Assembly (NCBI RefSeq): GCF_016907735.1
Contig: NZ_JAFBCP010000001.1
Location: forward strand, 2,108,001 to 2,172,000
Origin: Brevibacterium paucivorans
GTDB taxonomy: Bacteria; Actinomycetota; Actinomycetes; Actinomycetales; Brevibacteriaceae
DNA length: 64,000 nucleotides
Reading direction: 5' to 3'
Each line of letters starts with the position of its first letter. Within the stretch, counting starts at the first letter, position 1. Shown here one piece after another: positions 26,324 through 36,135 of the stretch. Position numbers and translations under genes: made by a program. The notes beneath the pieces were generated by a model. It was not told where the DNA came from, searched no databases, and saw nothing but the letters and a program-made list of their open reading frames with translations.

Positions 26324-28339
26324 GTGGCAAACAATTTTGCTCTTCTCAAGCGAATTATCGTTGGGCGACCTTTCCGCAGTGATCACTTTAGACGCGAAGC
26401 TCTCCCAAAACGTTTCGCCATGCCAATTTTCGCATCAGATATGTTGTCTTCTGTTGCGTACGCGCCCGACGCGATTCTTTTGGCCCTATCGCTTTCAGGC
26501 TTTGTCGCAATTTCGACGGCACCGTGGATCGGTATCGCAGTTGGTGTGCTCATCCTCATATTGGTGGGAAGTTACCGGCTAAACCTGAAGGCCTACCCAG
26601 GTGGCGGTGCCGACTACGATGTGGCCACCCGCAATCTGGGCTACCGCCCTGGACGTGCAGTCGCCGCAGCGCTTCTGGTGGACTATGTTCTCACGCTGTC
26701 GGTGTCCATGGCAGTTCTCGCCAGTTACTTAGCGTCGGCCTTTCACGTGCTTGAAGGCTACCTGACCCTCATCACCACGATTGGGATCGCAGTCGTAACG
26801 TTGTTTGGGTTGCGCGGTGGGCGCGCAATGCCGTTGCTTTTGGCGATCCCCACCTATTTGTTTGTGGGTGCCGTTCTCGTCACGGTGGGCTACGGGGCGA
26901 TTCGTATAGCTCGCGGCGATGAGATCCAGGCCGCTACCGCTCACTTGTCGGTGGTGCCGCTCGACGGTGATCTGCACTGGCACGGCGCCGTTGTCACGAT
27001 CATTATTCTTCGCGCGTTTTCTTCTGGTCTGGTTGCCGTAGCGGGTATTGAAACGGTGGGGACGGCCGTTCCCAAGTTCGCAAAACCCCGAGGTGTCAAC
27101 GCCGGGAATACCTTGGCGTTTACCGGGCTCTTGAGTGCCGCAATGCTGATTGGGCTCACGTGGCTGGCTACGCAAGTTGGCGTCAAATACGTGAGCAATC
27201 CGTCGACTCAGCTGTTTGAGCGTAGCCAGCCAGTGGGGGAGGAGTTCCACCAAGTTCCGGTTCTCGCGCAATGCGCCGACGCAGTGTTCGACCACATGCC
27301 GGCAGTCGCCACGGCGATCACCCTCATCACCGCCCTCGTTCTGCTGGTGGCGGCCAACACGTCCATGGAAGGATTCCCCGGCCTGGCATCCAAGCTGGCG
27401 CGCGACTCGTTCTTGCCTAAACAGTTGGCGTCCTTGGGTGACCGCATGACGTTTTCGAACGGCGTGGTGGTCCTGTCGATCAGCTCGATCATCTTGGTGA
27501 TCCTGACCGGCGCCAACGCCGAACGCCTCATCGACATGTATCTGGTAGGAGTCTTCGCCTCCTTGGCACTGGGCCAGTGGGGCATGGTGAAGCACTGGAC
27601 CAGCCGGATCAGGGCAATCGTGTCGGGTCCAGTGCGCACGCGCATGATGTTTAACCGGGTCGTGAATACGATCGGTGCAATCACCGCAACGGCGATCCTG
27701 GCCGTTGTCCTGGTCTCAAAGTTCTTCTTAGGCGCGTGGCTGGCGCTCGCACTCATGCTGGTGGGCTACGTGGCCATGGGACTCATCCACCGCCACTACA
27801 CGCGCGTGGCACGCGAACTCAACGTCAATCCCAAAGACGGAAGCGTCAAGGCGCTACCACCTCGGACGCGGGCCGTGGTCGTTGTATCCGAAATCAACAA
27901 ACCTACGATGCGCGCGGTTGCTTTCGCGCGCGCTACCCGCCCCAACGTCCTCACCGCCGTCGCCATTGCCGTGGACGAAGACCAAGCGGCACTGGTGCAA
28001 AAACGATGGGACGAACTCAAACTTCCCATCCGGCTCACCCTGTTGGACTCTCCCTACCGCGAACTGATTCGCCCCGTGATGAACTACATCGCCCACATGC
28101 ACGCAAAATCACCGGACGACCTCATCACGGTGTACGTACCGCAATACATCGTGGGGCGCTGGTGGGAACAGATTTTGCACAACCAAGCACTCTTGGGGCT
28201 CCGCAAACGTCTGCTGTTCTTGCCCAACGTGCAGGTCGTCACCGTGCCGTGGCGGCTCAAGTCCTTCAACCGCAACCGTGAATTGCTCATGGGCCGTGGC
28301 GGACACGTCGACGAACGCGTCATGAGGATGTACGAATGA
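26324..28339 (+). CDS. APC-superfamily permease, KimA-like (probable potassium importer)
   Basis: About 671 residues. Starts LLKRIIVGRPFRSDHFRREALPKRFAMPIFASDMLSSVAYAPDAILLAL, close in pattern to KimA/YdaO and other K+-APC proteins (compare LSSDALSSVAYGTEQI), then YPGGGADYDVATRNLG and LLVDYVLTLSVS. About 12 hydrophobic segments are followed by a cytosolic C-terminal domain (from about residue 480) of USP-like type. Start GTG at 26324; GTG at 26318 is also possible. Next to two TrkA genes, a potassium role is likely, but amino-acid transport cannot be excluded. ATGA overlap with the downstream methylase. Confidence 0.8.
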   Translation: MANNFALLKRIIVGRPFRSDHFRREALPKRFAMPIFASDMLSSVAYAPDAILLALSLSGFVAISTAPWIGIAVGVLILILVGSYRLNLKAYPGGGADYDVATRNLGYRPGRAVAAALLVDYVLTLSVSMAVLASYLASAFHVLEGYLTLITTIGIAVVTLFGLRGGRAMPLLLAIPTYLFVGAVLVTVGYGAIRIARGDEIQAATAHLSVVPLDGDLHWHGAVVTIIILRAFSSGLVAVAGIETVGTAVPKFAKPRGVNAGNTLAFTGLLSAAMLIGLTWLATQVGVKYVSNPSTQLFERSQPVGEEFHQVPVLAQCADAVFDHMPAVATAITLITALVLLVAANTSMEGFPGLASKLARDSFLPKQLASLGDRMTFSNGVVVLSISSIILVILTGANAERLIDMYLVGVFASLALGQWGMVKHWTSRIRAIVSGPVRTRMMFNRVVNTIGAITATAILAVVLVSKFFLGAWLALALMLVGYVAMGLIHRHYTRVARELNVNPKDGSVKALPPRTRAVVVVSEINKPTMRAVAFARATRPNVLTAVAIAVDEDQAALVQKRWDELKLPIRLTLLDSPYRELIRPVMNYIAHMHAKSPDDLITVYVPQYIVGRWWEQILHNQALLGLRKRLLFLPNVQVVTVPWRLKSFNRNRELLMGRGGHVDERVMRMYE

Positions 28340-29589
28340 ACCACGTAGAACTCACGGTAGATGCGCCGGCGGCCGGCGGAGAGTCTGTAGCGCGTACCGA
28401 AGATGGCGTCATTTTTGTATCCGGTGCGATCCCGGGTGAGCGAGTCCGCGTCGAAATCACCCAAACGAAGAAGTCGTTTTCGCGTGGCCGGGTGGTGGAG
28501 GTGTGTGAACCGTCCCCGCACCGCGTGCCCGATAGGCGCATCGCGTGGGGGTGCCCGGACGTGGGTGGTGTCGAGTACGCCCACGTCACTGTGGAGCATT
28601 CGCGCGAACTCAAGCGGTTAGCCGCTATGGATCAGTTCTCCCGAATCGGCAAGTTCGACCGCGATCTCATGGACCGTCTTAAGCGAGAGTTTCGCGTGAC
28701 GCCTCCGCACCACGATGGGGAAGAATGGCGCACCCGTGTCCAACTTGCGGTGACGGGTGGCCGCATTGGCATGTACCGGGCGGGCAGCCATGAAACCGTT
28801 CCGGTGACCCACGTGCCCCTCGCAGCTCCCGCGATCAACGACCTGAACCTGCACCAGATCGATCTCACGGGCGCTGAGCGCGTTGAGATCGCCGTGGGTG
28901 ACACCGGGGGAGCGGTGACTGTGGTGGGGCGTGAAGAAGTTGCGCACAAGCTCGCCGAGGTCGTTCCCCCTGAGTGGTCGCTCATGAGTCGCGCTGCCGG
29001 CAGGCGGAACCGGTCAGCCGGGCGAACCACGCTCATTGCAGGTGCAGGGCGCGTGAGCCATACCGTGCGTGGGGTTACGTTTGACCTCGACGCTGAAGGG
29101 TTCTGGCAAGTCCACCCGGACGCGGCTGACATTCTGAGCCGAGGTGTCGTGGAGCGGGTACGTGGCGACGTGGTCGATCTGTTTTGTGGCGCGGGACTAC
29201 TCGCCATCATGGTCGCCCGCGAAACCGGGGCCCGTGTGTGGGGTGTCGAAGGGTCGTCTCTGGCGATTGCGAGTGCACGTGCTAACGCGCAGCGAGCCGG
29301 GGTGGAGGCCACATTCGACGTGAGCAGAGTCGAGAAGTTGGGCGCACTCACAGACGCTGACACGGTCGTGGTGGACCCACCTCGGGCGGGCCTTGACCCT
29401 GCCGTTATCCGATTAATTGCGTCTTCGACGTGTAAGCGCGTGGTGTACGTGTCTTGCGACGGAGCCACGTTTTGTCGTGACGCACAACGGTTGCAAAACT
29501 CCGGTTTCGAGTGCCGTGACATTCAAGCGTTCGATCTGTTTCCGCTCACCGCACACGTGGAATTTATTGGGTCGTTCGACCGGGTGTGA
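28336..29589 (+). CDS. Class I SAM-dependent RNA methyltransferase (TrmA/RlmCD family)
   Basis: Makes 5-methyluridine in tRNA or rRNA. 417 residues: N-terminal TRAM domain (VARTEDGVIFVSGAIPGERVRVEI), central domain, and C-terminal Rossmann fold with VVDLFCGAGLLAIMVARE, VVVDPPRAGLDP and the nucleophile loop YVSCDGATFCRDAQRL. The N-terminal iron-sulfur cysteines of RlmD are not present (only WGCPDVGG), as in other actinobacterial members. ATG overlaps the permease stop. Target base is not known. Confidence 0.87.
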   Translation: MNHVELTVDAPAAGGESVARTEDGVIFVSGAIPGERVRVEITQTKKSFSRGRVVEVCEPSPHRVPDRRIAWGCPDVGGVEYAHVTVEHSRELKRLAAMDQFSRIGKFDRDLMDRLKREFRVTPPHHDGEEWRTRVQLAVTGGRIGMYRAGSHETVPVTHVPLAAPAINDLNLHQIDLTGAERVEIAVGDTGGAVTVVGREEVAHKLAEVVPPEWSLMSRAAGRRNRSAGRTTLIAGAGRVSHTVRGVTFDLDAEGFWQVHPDAADILSRGVVERVRGDVVDLFCGAGLLAIMVARETGARVWGVEGSSLAIASARANAQRAGVEATFDVSRVEKLGALTDADTVVVDPPRAGLDPAVIRLIASSTCKRVVYVSCDGATFCRDAQRLQNSGFECRDIQAFDLFPLTAHVEFIGSFDRV

Positions 29590-29622
29590 CGGTAGAGAAC
29601 TACTGGGATATGCGATAGAATT

Positions 29623-29640
29623 TATCTTGATGTCAAGATA
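29623..29640. promoter_or_regulatory. Operator-like palindrome upstream of aconitase
   Basis: TATCTTGA-TG-TCAAGATA is a perfect 8-base inverted repeat. It lies just after a plausible -10 box, TAGAAT (29616-29621), and 106 bases before the acnA ATG, a position where a bound repressor would block transcription. The shape suits a MarR-family dimer; the MarR protein TamR is known to control aconitase in Streptomyces. The regulator here is not identified. Confidence 0.55.
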
Positions 29641-29745
29641 CTTTAGGTAACAGATGTGTGCCCTAAATAGATCGTCTGACGGTCCCGGGTACGCGTTGGG
29701 ACAGACCCGCAGTTGCCGGTATCTTCGCAACCAAAAGAGGAGACC

Positions 29746-32433
29746 ATGAGTACTGTCGACAGCTTTAAGTCGAAGAGCACCCTGGACGTTGGTGCTCAGT
29801 CGTACGAAATCTACCGCCTAGACGCCGTAAAGGGTTCCGAAAAGCTTCCTTTCAGCCTGAAGGTGCTTCTGGAAAACCTGTTGCGCACTGAAGACGGCGC
29901 TAACATCACCAAGAAGCACATCGAAGCGCTCGCTCAGTGGGACGCGAAGGCTGAGCCAAACACGGAGATCCAGTACACTCCGGCTCGTGTGGTCATGCAG
30001 GACTTCACCGGTGTTCCTTGCATCGTGGACTTGGCAACCATGCGTGAAGCCGTGAAGGAACTGGGCGGAGACCCTTCGAAGATTAACCCACTGGCTCCTG
30101 CTGAACTCGTGATCGACCACTCAGTTCAGATTGACGCGTTCGGAACTGAGCAGGCAATCGAACGCAACATGGACATCGAATACCAGCGCAACGGCGAACG
30201 CTACCAGTTCCTGCGCTGGGGTCAGACCGCATTCGACGACTTCAAGGTCGTGCCTCCAGGTATGGGTATCGTCCACCAGGTCAACATCGAGCACTTGGCT
30301 CGCGTTGTCATGGCCCGCGAGGTTGACGGTGTGAAGCGTGCATACCCTGACACCCTCGTTGGTACCGACTCCCACACCACCATGGTGAACGGTCTGGGTG
30401 TCCTCGGTTGGGGTGTAGGTGGTATTGAAGCCGAAGCAGCAATGCTGGGTCAGCCAGTTTCCATGCTGATCCCACGTGTTGTAGGTTTCAAGCTCACCGG
30501 TCAGATTCCTTCCGGTGTGACTGCAACCGACGTCGTTCTGACTATTACTGACATGCTCCGTCAGCACGGTGTGGTTGGAAAGTTCGTAGAGTTCTACGGT
30601 GAAGGTGTGACCGCTGTTCCTCTGGCTAACCGTGCCACCATCGGTAACATGAGCCCCGAATTCGGTTCCACCGCAGCGATCTTCCCTATTGACGACGTGA
30701 CGCTTGACTACCTCAAGCTCACCGGCCGTAGCGAAGAGCAGATTGCCCTGGTTGAGGCATACTGCAAGGAACAGGGCCTGTGGCACGACCCTAAGAACGA
30801 AGTTGAGTACTCCGAATACCTCGAACTCGACCTCTCCACGGTTGTTCCTTCGATCGCCGGACCTAAGCGTCCGCAAGACCGCATCGAACTGTCCGACGCT
30901 AAGGCGCAGTTCGCTAAGGACCTGCCTAACTACACCAAGCCAGGTGAAGAAGCGAAGTCCGCTCCAGTGAAGATGGGCGACGGACGCGAGTTCGAACTCA
31001 CCAACGGTAGCGTTGCAATCGCATCGATCACTTCGTGTACAAACACGTCCAACCCATCGGTCATGATGGCTGCTGGTCTGTTGGCTCGCAATGCCCGCAA
31101 GCGTGGCCTGAACTCCAAGCCATGGGTCAAGACCTCGATTGCTCCCGGTTCACGTGTTGTCACCGACTACTACGAAAAGTCGGGACTGATCGAAGACCTC
31201 GAAGCTCTCAACTTCTTCGTCGTCGGTTACGGATGCGCAACCTGTATCGGTAACTCCGGTCCACTGGAGCCTGAAATCTCGCAGGCGATCCAGGACAACG
31301 ACCTCGCTGTGACAGCGGTCCTTTCCGGTAACCGTAACTTCGAGGGCCGTATTAGCCCAGACGTCAAGATGAACTACTTGGCTTCGCCTCCTCTGGTCAT
31401 CGCATACGCACTTGCGGGAAGCATGGACTTCGACTTCGAATCGCAGCCTCTGGGCAAGGACGCTGACGGCGTCGACGTGTACCTCAAGGACATCTGGCCA
31501 ACACCTGAAGAAGTCGAATCGGTCATCGAAACCTCGATTGACACTGAAATGTTCGACAGCAAGTACTCCACCATCTTCGACGGTGACGAACGCTGGCAGG
31601 CAATCGATACCCCTGAAGGAAACCTGTTCGCATGGGACGAGAACTCGACCTATGTGCGCAAGCCAAACTACTTCGACGGCATGTCGCTCGAACCTGACGC
31701 TGTTGCCGACGTCAAGGGCGCACGCGTTCTTGCGAAGCTGGGCGACTCGGTGACCACCGACCACATCTCACCAGCTGGTTCGTTCAAGGCTGACACGCCT
31801 GCAGGTCAGTACCTGGTGGCTAACGGTGTCGAACGCAAGGACTTCAACTCCTACGGTTCCCGCCGTGGTAACCACGAAGTCATGGTGCGCGGTACGTTTG
31901 CCAACATCCGCCTTCAGAACCAGTTGCTCGACGGTGTTCAGGGTGGCTTCACGCGTGACTTCACGCAGGCAGGCGCTCCTCAGACCACCATTTACGATGC
32001 AGCGATGAACTACCAGAAGGCTGGAACGCCACTGGTTGTTCTGGGTGGTAAGGAATACGGTTCAGGTTCGTCACGTGACTGGGCTGCCAAGGGTACCAAG
32101 CTCCTGGGTGTTGCCGCTGTTATCGCGGAGTCCTTCGAACGTATCCACCGTTCCAACCTGATCGGTATGGGCGTTCTGCCACTTCAGTTCCCTGCAGGCG
32201 AAACCGCTGAGTCGCTGGGTCTGGACGGCACCGAAGTCTTCGATATCGAAGGCATCACCGAACTCAACTCGGGAACCACGCCTAAGACCCTTCACGTCAC
32301 TGCGACCAAGGAAGACGGCCAGAAGGTCGAATTCGACGCAGTCGTACGTATCGACACACCGGGTGAAGCAGACTACTACCGCAACGGCGGTATCTTGCAG
32401 TACGTTCTGCGCCAGCTGGTCAAGAAGGGCTAA
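29746..32433 (+). CDS. acnA: Aconitate hydratase A
   Basis: [4Fe-4S] enzyme interconverting citrate and isocitrate, 895 residues, the normal AcnA/IRP1 length. Cluster ligands are seen in [13 protein letters not shown] and [17 protein letters not shown]; other motifs are [42 protein letters not shown] and [12 protein letters not shown] (swivel domain). ATG at 29746 with GAGGAG 4 bases upstream. Codon use is strongly biased to a few codons (GGT, AAG, GAC), suggesting high expression. A strong terminator follows. Confidence 0.98.
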   Translation: MSTVDSFKSKSTLDVGAQSYEIYRLDAVKGSEKLPFSLKVLLENLLRTEDGANITKKHIEALAQWDAKAEPNTEIQYTPARVVMQDFTGVPCIVDLATMREAVKELGGDPSKINPLAPAELVIDHSVQIDAFGTEQAIERNMDIEYQRNGERYQFLRWGQTAFDDFKVVPPGMGIVHQVNIEHLARVVMAREVDGVKRAYPDTLVGTDSHTTMVNGLGVLGWGVGGIEAEAAMLGQPVSMLIPRVVGFKLTGQIPSGVTATDVVLTITDMLRQHGVVGKFVEFYGEGVTAVPLANRATIGNMSPEFGSTAAIFPIDDVTLDYLKLTGRSEEQIALVEAYCKEQGLWHDPKNEVEYSEYLELDLSTVVPSIAGPKRPQDRIELSDAKAQFAKDLPNYTKPGEEAKSAPVKMGDGREFELTNGSVAIASITSCTNTSNPSVMMAAGLLARNARKRGLNSKPWVKTSIAPGSRVVTDYYEKSGLIEDLEALNFFVVGYGCATCIGNSGPLEPEISQAIQDNDLAVTAVLSGNRNFEGRISPDVKMNYLASPPLVIAYALAGSMDFDFESQPLGKDADGVDVYLKDIWPTPEEVESVIETSIDTEMFDSKYSTIFDGDERWQAIDTPEGNLFAWDENSTYVRKPNYFDGMSLEPDAVADVKGARVLAKLGDSVTTDHISPAGSFKADTPAGQYLVANGVERKDFNSYGSRRGNHEVMVRGTFANIRLQNQLLDGVQGGFTRDFTQAGAPQTTIYDAAMNYQKAGTPLVVLGGKEYGSGSSRDWAAKGTKLLGVAAVIAESFERIHRSNLIGMGVLPLQFPAGETAESLGLDGTEVFDIEGITELNSGTTPKTLHVTATKEDGQKVEFDAVVRIDTPGEADYYRNGGILQYVLRQLVKKG

Positions 32434-32444
32434 GAGCCTCACGT

Positions 32445-32481
32445 AAAAAGCGCTCCGGGTGTTATGCCCGGAGCGCTTTTT
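32445..32481. terminator. Strong bidirectional Rho-independent terminator
   Basis: Perfect 15-base arms, AAAAAGCGCTCCGGG (32445-32459) and its complement (32467-32481), around the loop TGTTATG. A-run and T-run flank the stem, so it works on both strands. It separates acnA from the convergent DUF5129 gene. Confidence 0.92.
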
Positions 32482-32537
32482 GTTGGTCAAATGCTGGGGA
32501 AGTCGCTACTAAACCAACGCTGCTGGAACTTGCGGGT

Positions 32538-34016
32538 CTAGAACCGCGACGAGCTTCCTGCGCCGGAGAACCCGCCTCCACTGCTGCCGTAGCCAGTTGT
32601 GGTTCCGCCACTACCGCCACTGCTGCGCGATTCTTTGTAACTCTCATAGTCGCGGAGCCCGTTGTTGTATCCGGTGGCAAATGCAGCGGGCGCGTAGAAG
32701 GAGCGTGTGTCGAAGTACCCGGTCAGTGAGTGGGAGCGCGCCCGGTTACTTCGGAGACTGCGTTCAGTGGCTTCCTGGATGAAACGCTTCTGTTTGCCAG
32801 AGCGAAGTAGAACATCTTCCTGAATGTTGTTCATGCGTGACGTGAGCTCTTCCCTGATCCGCGCAATTTGGTCCAGGTAGGCCGAGGTGTTGGTTCCGTC
32901 GTCGTAGGACACGCCGTACTCGATCTGGTCGAGCTTCTGGATACCTTCCTTGGCGAATTCGCACAGCGACTGGTACAGGGAGGAGTCCGCCTTGGTTGCG
33001 AGTGTGCGGTCGCTCAGCACAGTTTTCAGATGTGAACGGGTGTCGTCGATCTCTTGCTTCCACACGGCTTGCCAGTTCTGTTCGTCACGCGAATATAGGG
33101 CAGTTGCCCGGTCCACCATGTCGGTGGCGTTTTCAATCTGGTCTGTTTTGTCAGAAAATGCGTCGATGCGCTTCTTGAGGGGCCGGTTGAGAACATTGAG
33201 CGCGAAGAATGACGTGGACTTAATCGAGTCGCGGAGGTCCAGGGCATCCGTGTAATTGCGCAACAGCGTTGCCGCTGCGTTGTGGATTTTGGCCCCGAAT
33301 CCTTCGTCGAGAATGAAGTCCGTAGCCGCGACGCGTTCGTTGACGTTGACCGTGACGGCGTCGAATACCTTGGCATCGGATTCGAACCGCCTGACACGCC
33401 TGAACGCGGAAACGAAGTTCACGACGCTGAAAACGGCGACTGCAAGCGCGATTCCTTGTAAGACGGTGGGGTTGCGTACGGCTGGGCGCGCCATGCGTCT
33501 CGCGTTAGCTTCAGTGATCGCAACGACTCCTTGCGACCAGTTGCGTTGTTTGAAGTATTGGTAGCCGGGTTCACGCAGTTCTGTCTGTGCTTCAGCGCTA
33601 GCGATTTTGATGTCTTCGCCAAAGTACGTGCCCACTTGGCCCGAGCCGCGGGTCGAGTTGTCCTCAACGGACACGGTGATGATGAACGTGCCATTGGACC
33701 ACGCAGGGCCGGACATCAAGTTGAGATCTTGGTGCTGGCGTGCCCAGTTGAGTGTTTCGGCGTTGATATTGTCCTGGGGTGAACCGTTTCGAGTCCACAC
33801 GATGACGCGCGTGTCCTTGAACGTGTTTACCCGCGAGAGTTCTCTTTTGACAAGAGTGGAGTCGAGTATCTGGGCATCGTCGAATATTTCGACGTCTCGC
33901 ACCGGGTGCATGGGTCCGGTAAACAGGTAAAAGGCAAGGCAACCGATCGCAACCAGTACAGTGACGAGGGTGCCGGCGACAGCCACAAAGGTGAGATTCA
34001 AACGTAGTTTCGTCAT
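32538..34016 (-). CDS. DUF5129-type membrane protein with TPM-like extracellular domain
   Basis: About 492 residues. An N-terminal membrane helix (TFVAVAGTLVTVLVAIGCLAFYLF) is followed by a secreted alpha/beta domain (HPVRDVEIFDDAQILDSTLVKRELSRV ... GQVGTYFGEDIKIAS), a second helix (VLQGIALAVAVFSVVNFVSAF), a long helical cytoplasmic region, and a Gly/Ser-rich tail ending GGGFSGAGSSSRF. That tail resembles those of TPM-domain proteins. Match to DUF5129 is by recognition. ATG at 34016 is preferred. It stands alone; function unknown. Confidence 0.7.
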   Translation of the reverse strand: MTKLRLNLTFVAVAGTLVTVLVAIGCLAFYLFTGPMHPVRDVEIFDDAQILDSTLVKRELSRVNTFKDTRVIVWTRNGSPQDNINAETLNWARQHQDLNLMSGPAWSNGTFIITVSVEDNSTRGSGQVGTYFGEDIKIASAEAQTELREPGYQYFKQRNWSQGVVAITEANARRMARPAVRNPTVLQGIALAVAVFSVVNFVSAFRRVRRFESDAKVFDAVTVNVNERVAATDFILDEGFGAKIHNAAATLLRNYTDALDLRDSIKSTSFFALNVLNRPLKKRIDAFSDKTDQIENATDMVDRATALYSRDEQNWQAVWKQEIDDTRSHLKTVLSDRTLATKADSSLYQSLCEFAKEGIQKLDQIEYGVSYDDGTNTSAYLDQIARIREELTSRMNNIQEDVLLRSGKQKRFIQEATERSLRSNRARSHSLTGYFDTRSFYAPAAFATGYNNGLRDYESYKESRSSGGSGGTTTGYGSSGGGFSGAGSSSRF

Positions 34017-34193
34017 GCGCAGACCTAATGTGGGGATCATGTGAGGGCAGAGCTTCAGCACCATCGTACATTTTCGGTATCACTCTCAATGCGTGTGACA
34101 GGCGACGTCAATGCCTGTGTGGCACGTGCAGTCCGCTTTCTGCAGGCGTTAGGATAGTGACTCGACTATACGACTACAACACGAGGTAAGCCC

Positions 34194-36131
34194 GTGACGT
34201 TTCTTGAACGCATCGCATCTCCTGCCGATGTGCGAGCACTTTCTGTGGCTGAATGCCAGGTTCTCGCAAAGGAGATTCGCGACTACCTCATATCAATTGT
34301 GTCGACAACGGGCGGGCACTTGGGGCCCAACTTGGGTGTCGTCGAACTGACAACCGCAATCCACCGCGTTTTTGAGTCACCCCACGACACAATTCTGTTC
34401 GACGTGGGCCACCAGGCGTACGTCCACAAGTTGCTCACCGGAAGGTACAACGACTTTCCCACCCTGCGTCAGCGTCATGGACTTTCAGGCTACCCGTCGC
34501 GAGCCGAAAGCGAACACGACGTCATCGAGAACTCACACGCGTCCGCCGCGCTGTCATGGGCAGACGGAATCGCAAAAGCACACCAGCTGCGCGGTGAACT
34601 GGACCGGCACGTGGTCACGGTGATCGGTGACGGTGCGCTGACCGGCGGAATGGCGTGGGAAGCACTTAACAACATTGGCGCCGACAAGTCGGAACCACCT
34701 CGGAAAATGGTCATTGTCGTCAACGACAACGGACGCTCATACGCGCCTACGGTCGGAGGGTTCGCACAACACCTCGACCACCTGCGCACCATGGGGAGCT
34801 ACGAGAAGCTCCTGTCGTGGGGCAAAGAACAACTCCAAGAGTCCGGGCCTCCCGGGCGAGCCGTGTACTCAGCCATTCACGGCATGAAACGCGGGCTTAA
34901 AGACATGGTGTCTTCGCGTGAAGCCGGAATGTTCGACGAACTCGGAATCAAGTACATCGGTCCAGTTGACGGCCACGACCTCGAAGCGATGGAACGCGCG
35001 CTCTACCGGGCAAAGAAGTACGAATACGGGCCCGTTATTGTCCACGCCATTACGCAAAAGGGCCGCGGATACGCTCCCGCCATTCAGGACGAAGACGACC
35101 AGTTCCACGCTGTGGGTGTCATCGACCCGGCAACCGGGAAGGCGACAACGAAATCCTCAACGTCGTGGACCCAGGTCTTTGGTGAAGAGATCGTCAAGGC
35201 AGCGCGCAAACGCACAGACATCGTGGCGATCACGGCAGCTATGCTCAAGCCAGTGGGGCTCGATAAATTCGCCCACGAGTTCCCCGAACGCGTTTTCGAC
35301 GTGGGAATTGCCGAACAGCACGCCGTGACCTCGGCAGCTGGATTGTCATACGGCGGCCTGCACCCCGTAGTGTGCCTGTACGCCACTTTCTTTGGACGTG
35401 CATTTGACCAACTTCTCATGGACGTGTCCCTGCACAATCAGGGCGTCACGTTTGTTTTGGACCGTGCAGGCGTCACGGGCCCCGACGGCGCGTCCCACCA
35501 CGGAATTTGGGACATGGCAATGCTGCAGATCGTGCCGAATCTGCGACTGGCAGCCCCGCGCGACGCCAAACGCCTGGCGGAAGAGTTCAACGAAGCGATC
35601 GAAATTCGCGACATTCCCACGGTTGTGCGGTTCTCCCGAGGTAAAGTCGGTTCCGATATCGACGCGCTCACACGCACCTCGGATGGTGTGGACATTCTGG
35701 CCGTTCCAGAAGGCACAGACGCGAACAACGCTGAAAGTGCCGACATCCTGATTGTGTCGGTCGGTGCCCTGGCAGACCGCGCTCTGGCCGTCAAGGAGGC
35801 CTTGGCAAAAAAGGGTTTGAGCTCCACGGTTGTCGACCCGCGTTGGGTTCTTCCCGTTCCGCAGTCGGTCCTGGACATGGCCGCTGAACACGAGCTGGTC
35901 GCAGTCATTGAAGATGGCGTCAAGGTAGGTGGGATCGGTTCCCAGCTTCGCCAAGACCTTCGCGATGAACTGGTGCGCACGGGTGTTGTTGAACTGGGAG
36001 TTCCCGATTCGTTCTTGCCCCACGGAACCCGTGAAGAGATCCTGTCTTATGCCGGTCTCGACATTGACGACATGGTGGAAAAGATCATGGACATGCTTCC
36101 ACCGGATCTGCTCAAACAGGTCAGCGAGTAG
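34194..36131 (+). CDS. dxs: 1-deoxy-D-xylulose-5-phosphate synthase
   Basis: Thiamine-diphosphate enzyme that condenses pyruvate and glyceraldehyde 3-phosphate, first step of the MEP isoprenoid pathway. 645 residues. Seen: [37 protein letters not shown], the ThDP motif [16 protein letters not shown]...[18 protein letters not shown] (catalytic Glu) and [15 protein letters not shown]. Start GTG at 34194 with GAGG upstream. With uppS at 48 kb it contributes to undecaprenyl lipid supply. Converges with the RNase D gene. Confidence 0.97.
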   Translation: MTFLERIASPADVRALSVAECQVLAKEIRDYLISIVSTTGGHLGPNLGVVELTTAIHRVFESPHDTILFDVGHQAYVHKLLTGRYNDFPTLRQRHGLSGYPSRAESEHDVIENSHASAALSWADGIAKAHQLRGELDRHVVTVIGDGALTGGMAWEALNNIGADKSEPPRKMVIVVNDNGRSYAPTVGGFAQHLDHLRTMGSYEKLLSWGKEQLQESGPPGRAVYSAIHGMKRGLKDMVSSREAGMFDELGIKYIGPVDGHDLEAMERALYRAKKYEYGPVIVHAITQKGRGYAPAIQDEDDQFHAVGVIDPATGKATTKSSTSWTQVFGEEIVKAARKRTDIVAITAAMLKPVGLDKFAHEFPERVFDVGIAEQHAVTSAAGLSYGGLHPVVCLYATFFGRAFDQLLMDVSLHNQGVTFVLDRAGVTGPDGASHHGIWDMAMLQIVPNLRLAAPRDAKRLAEEFNEAIEIRDIPTVVRFSRGKVGSDIDALTRTSDGVDILAVPEGTDANNAESADILIVSVGALADRALAVKEALAKKGLSSTVVDPRWVLPVPQSVLDMAAEHELVAVIEDGVKVGGIGSQLRQDLRDELVRTGVVELGVPDSFLPHGTREEILSYAGLDIDDMVEKIMDMLPPDLLKQVSE

Positions 36132-36135
36132 CGTC

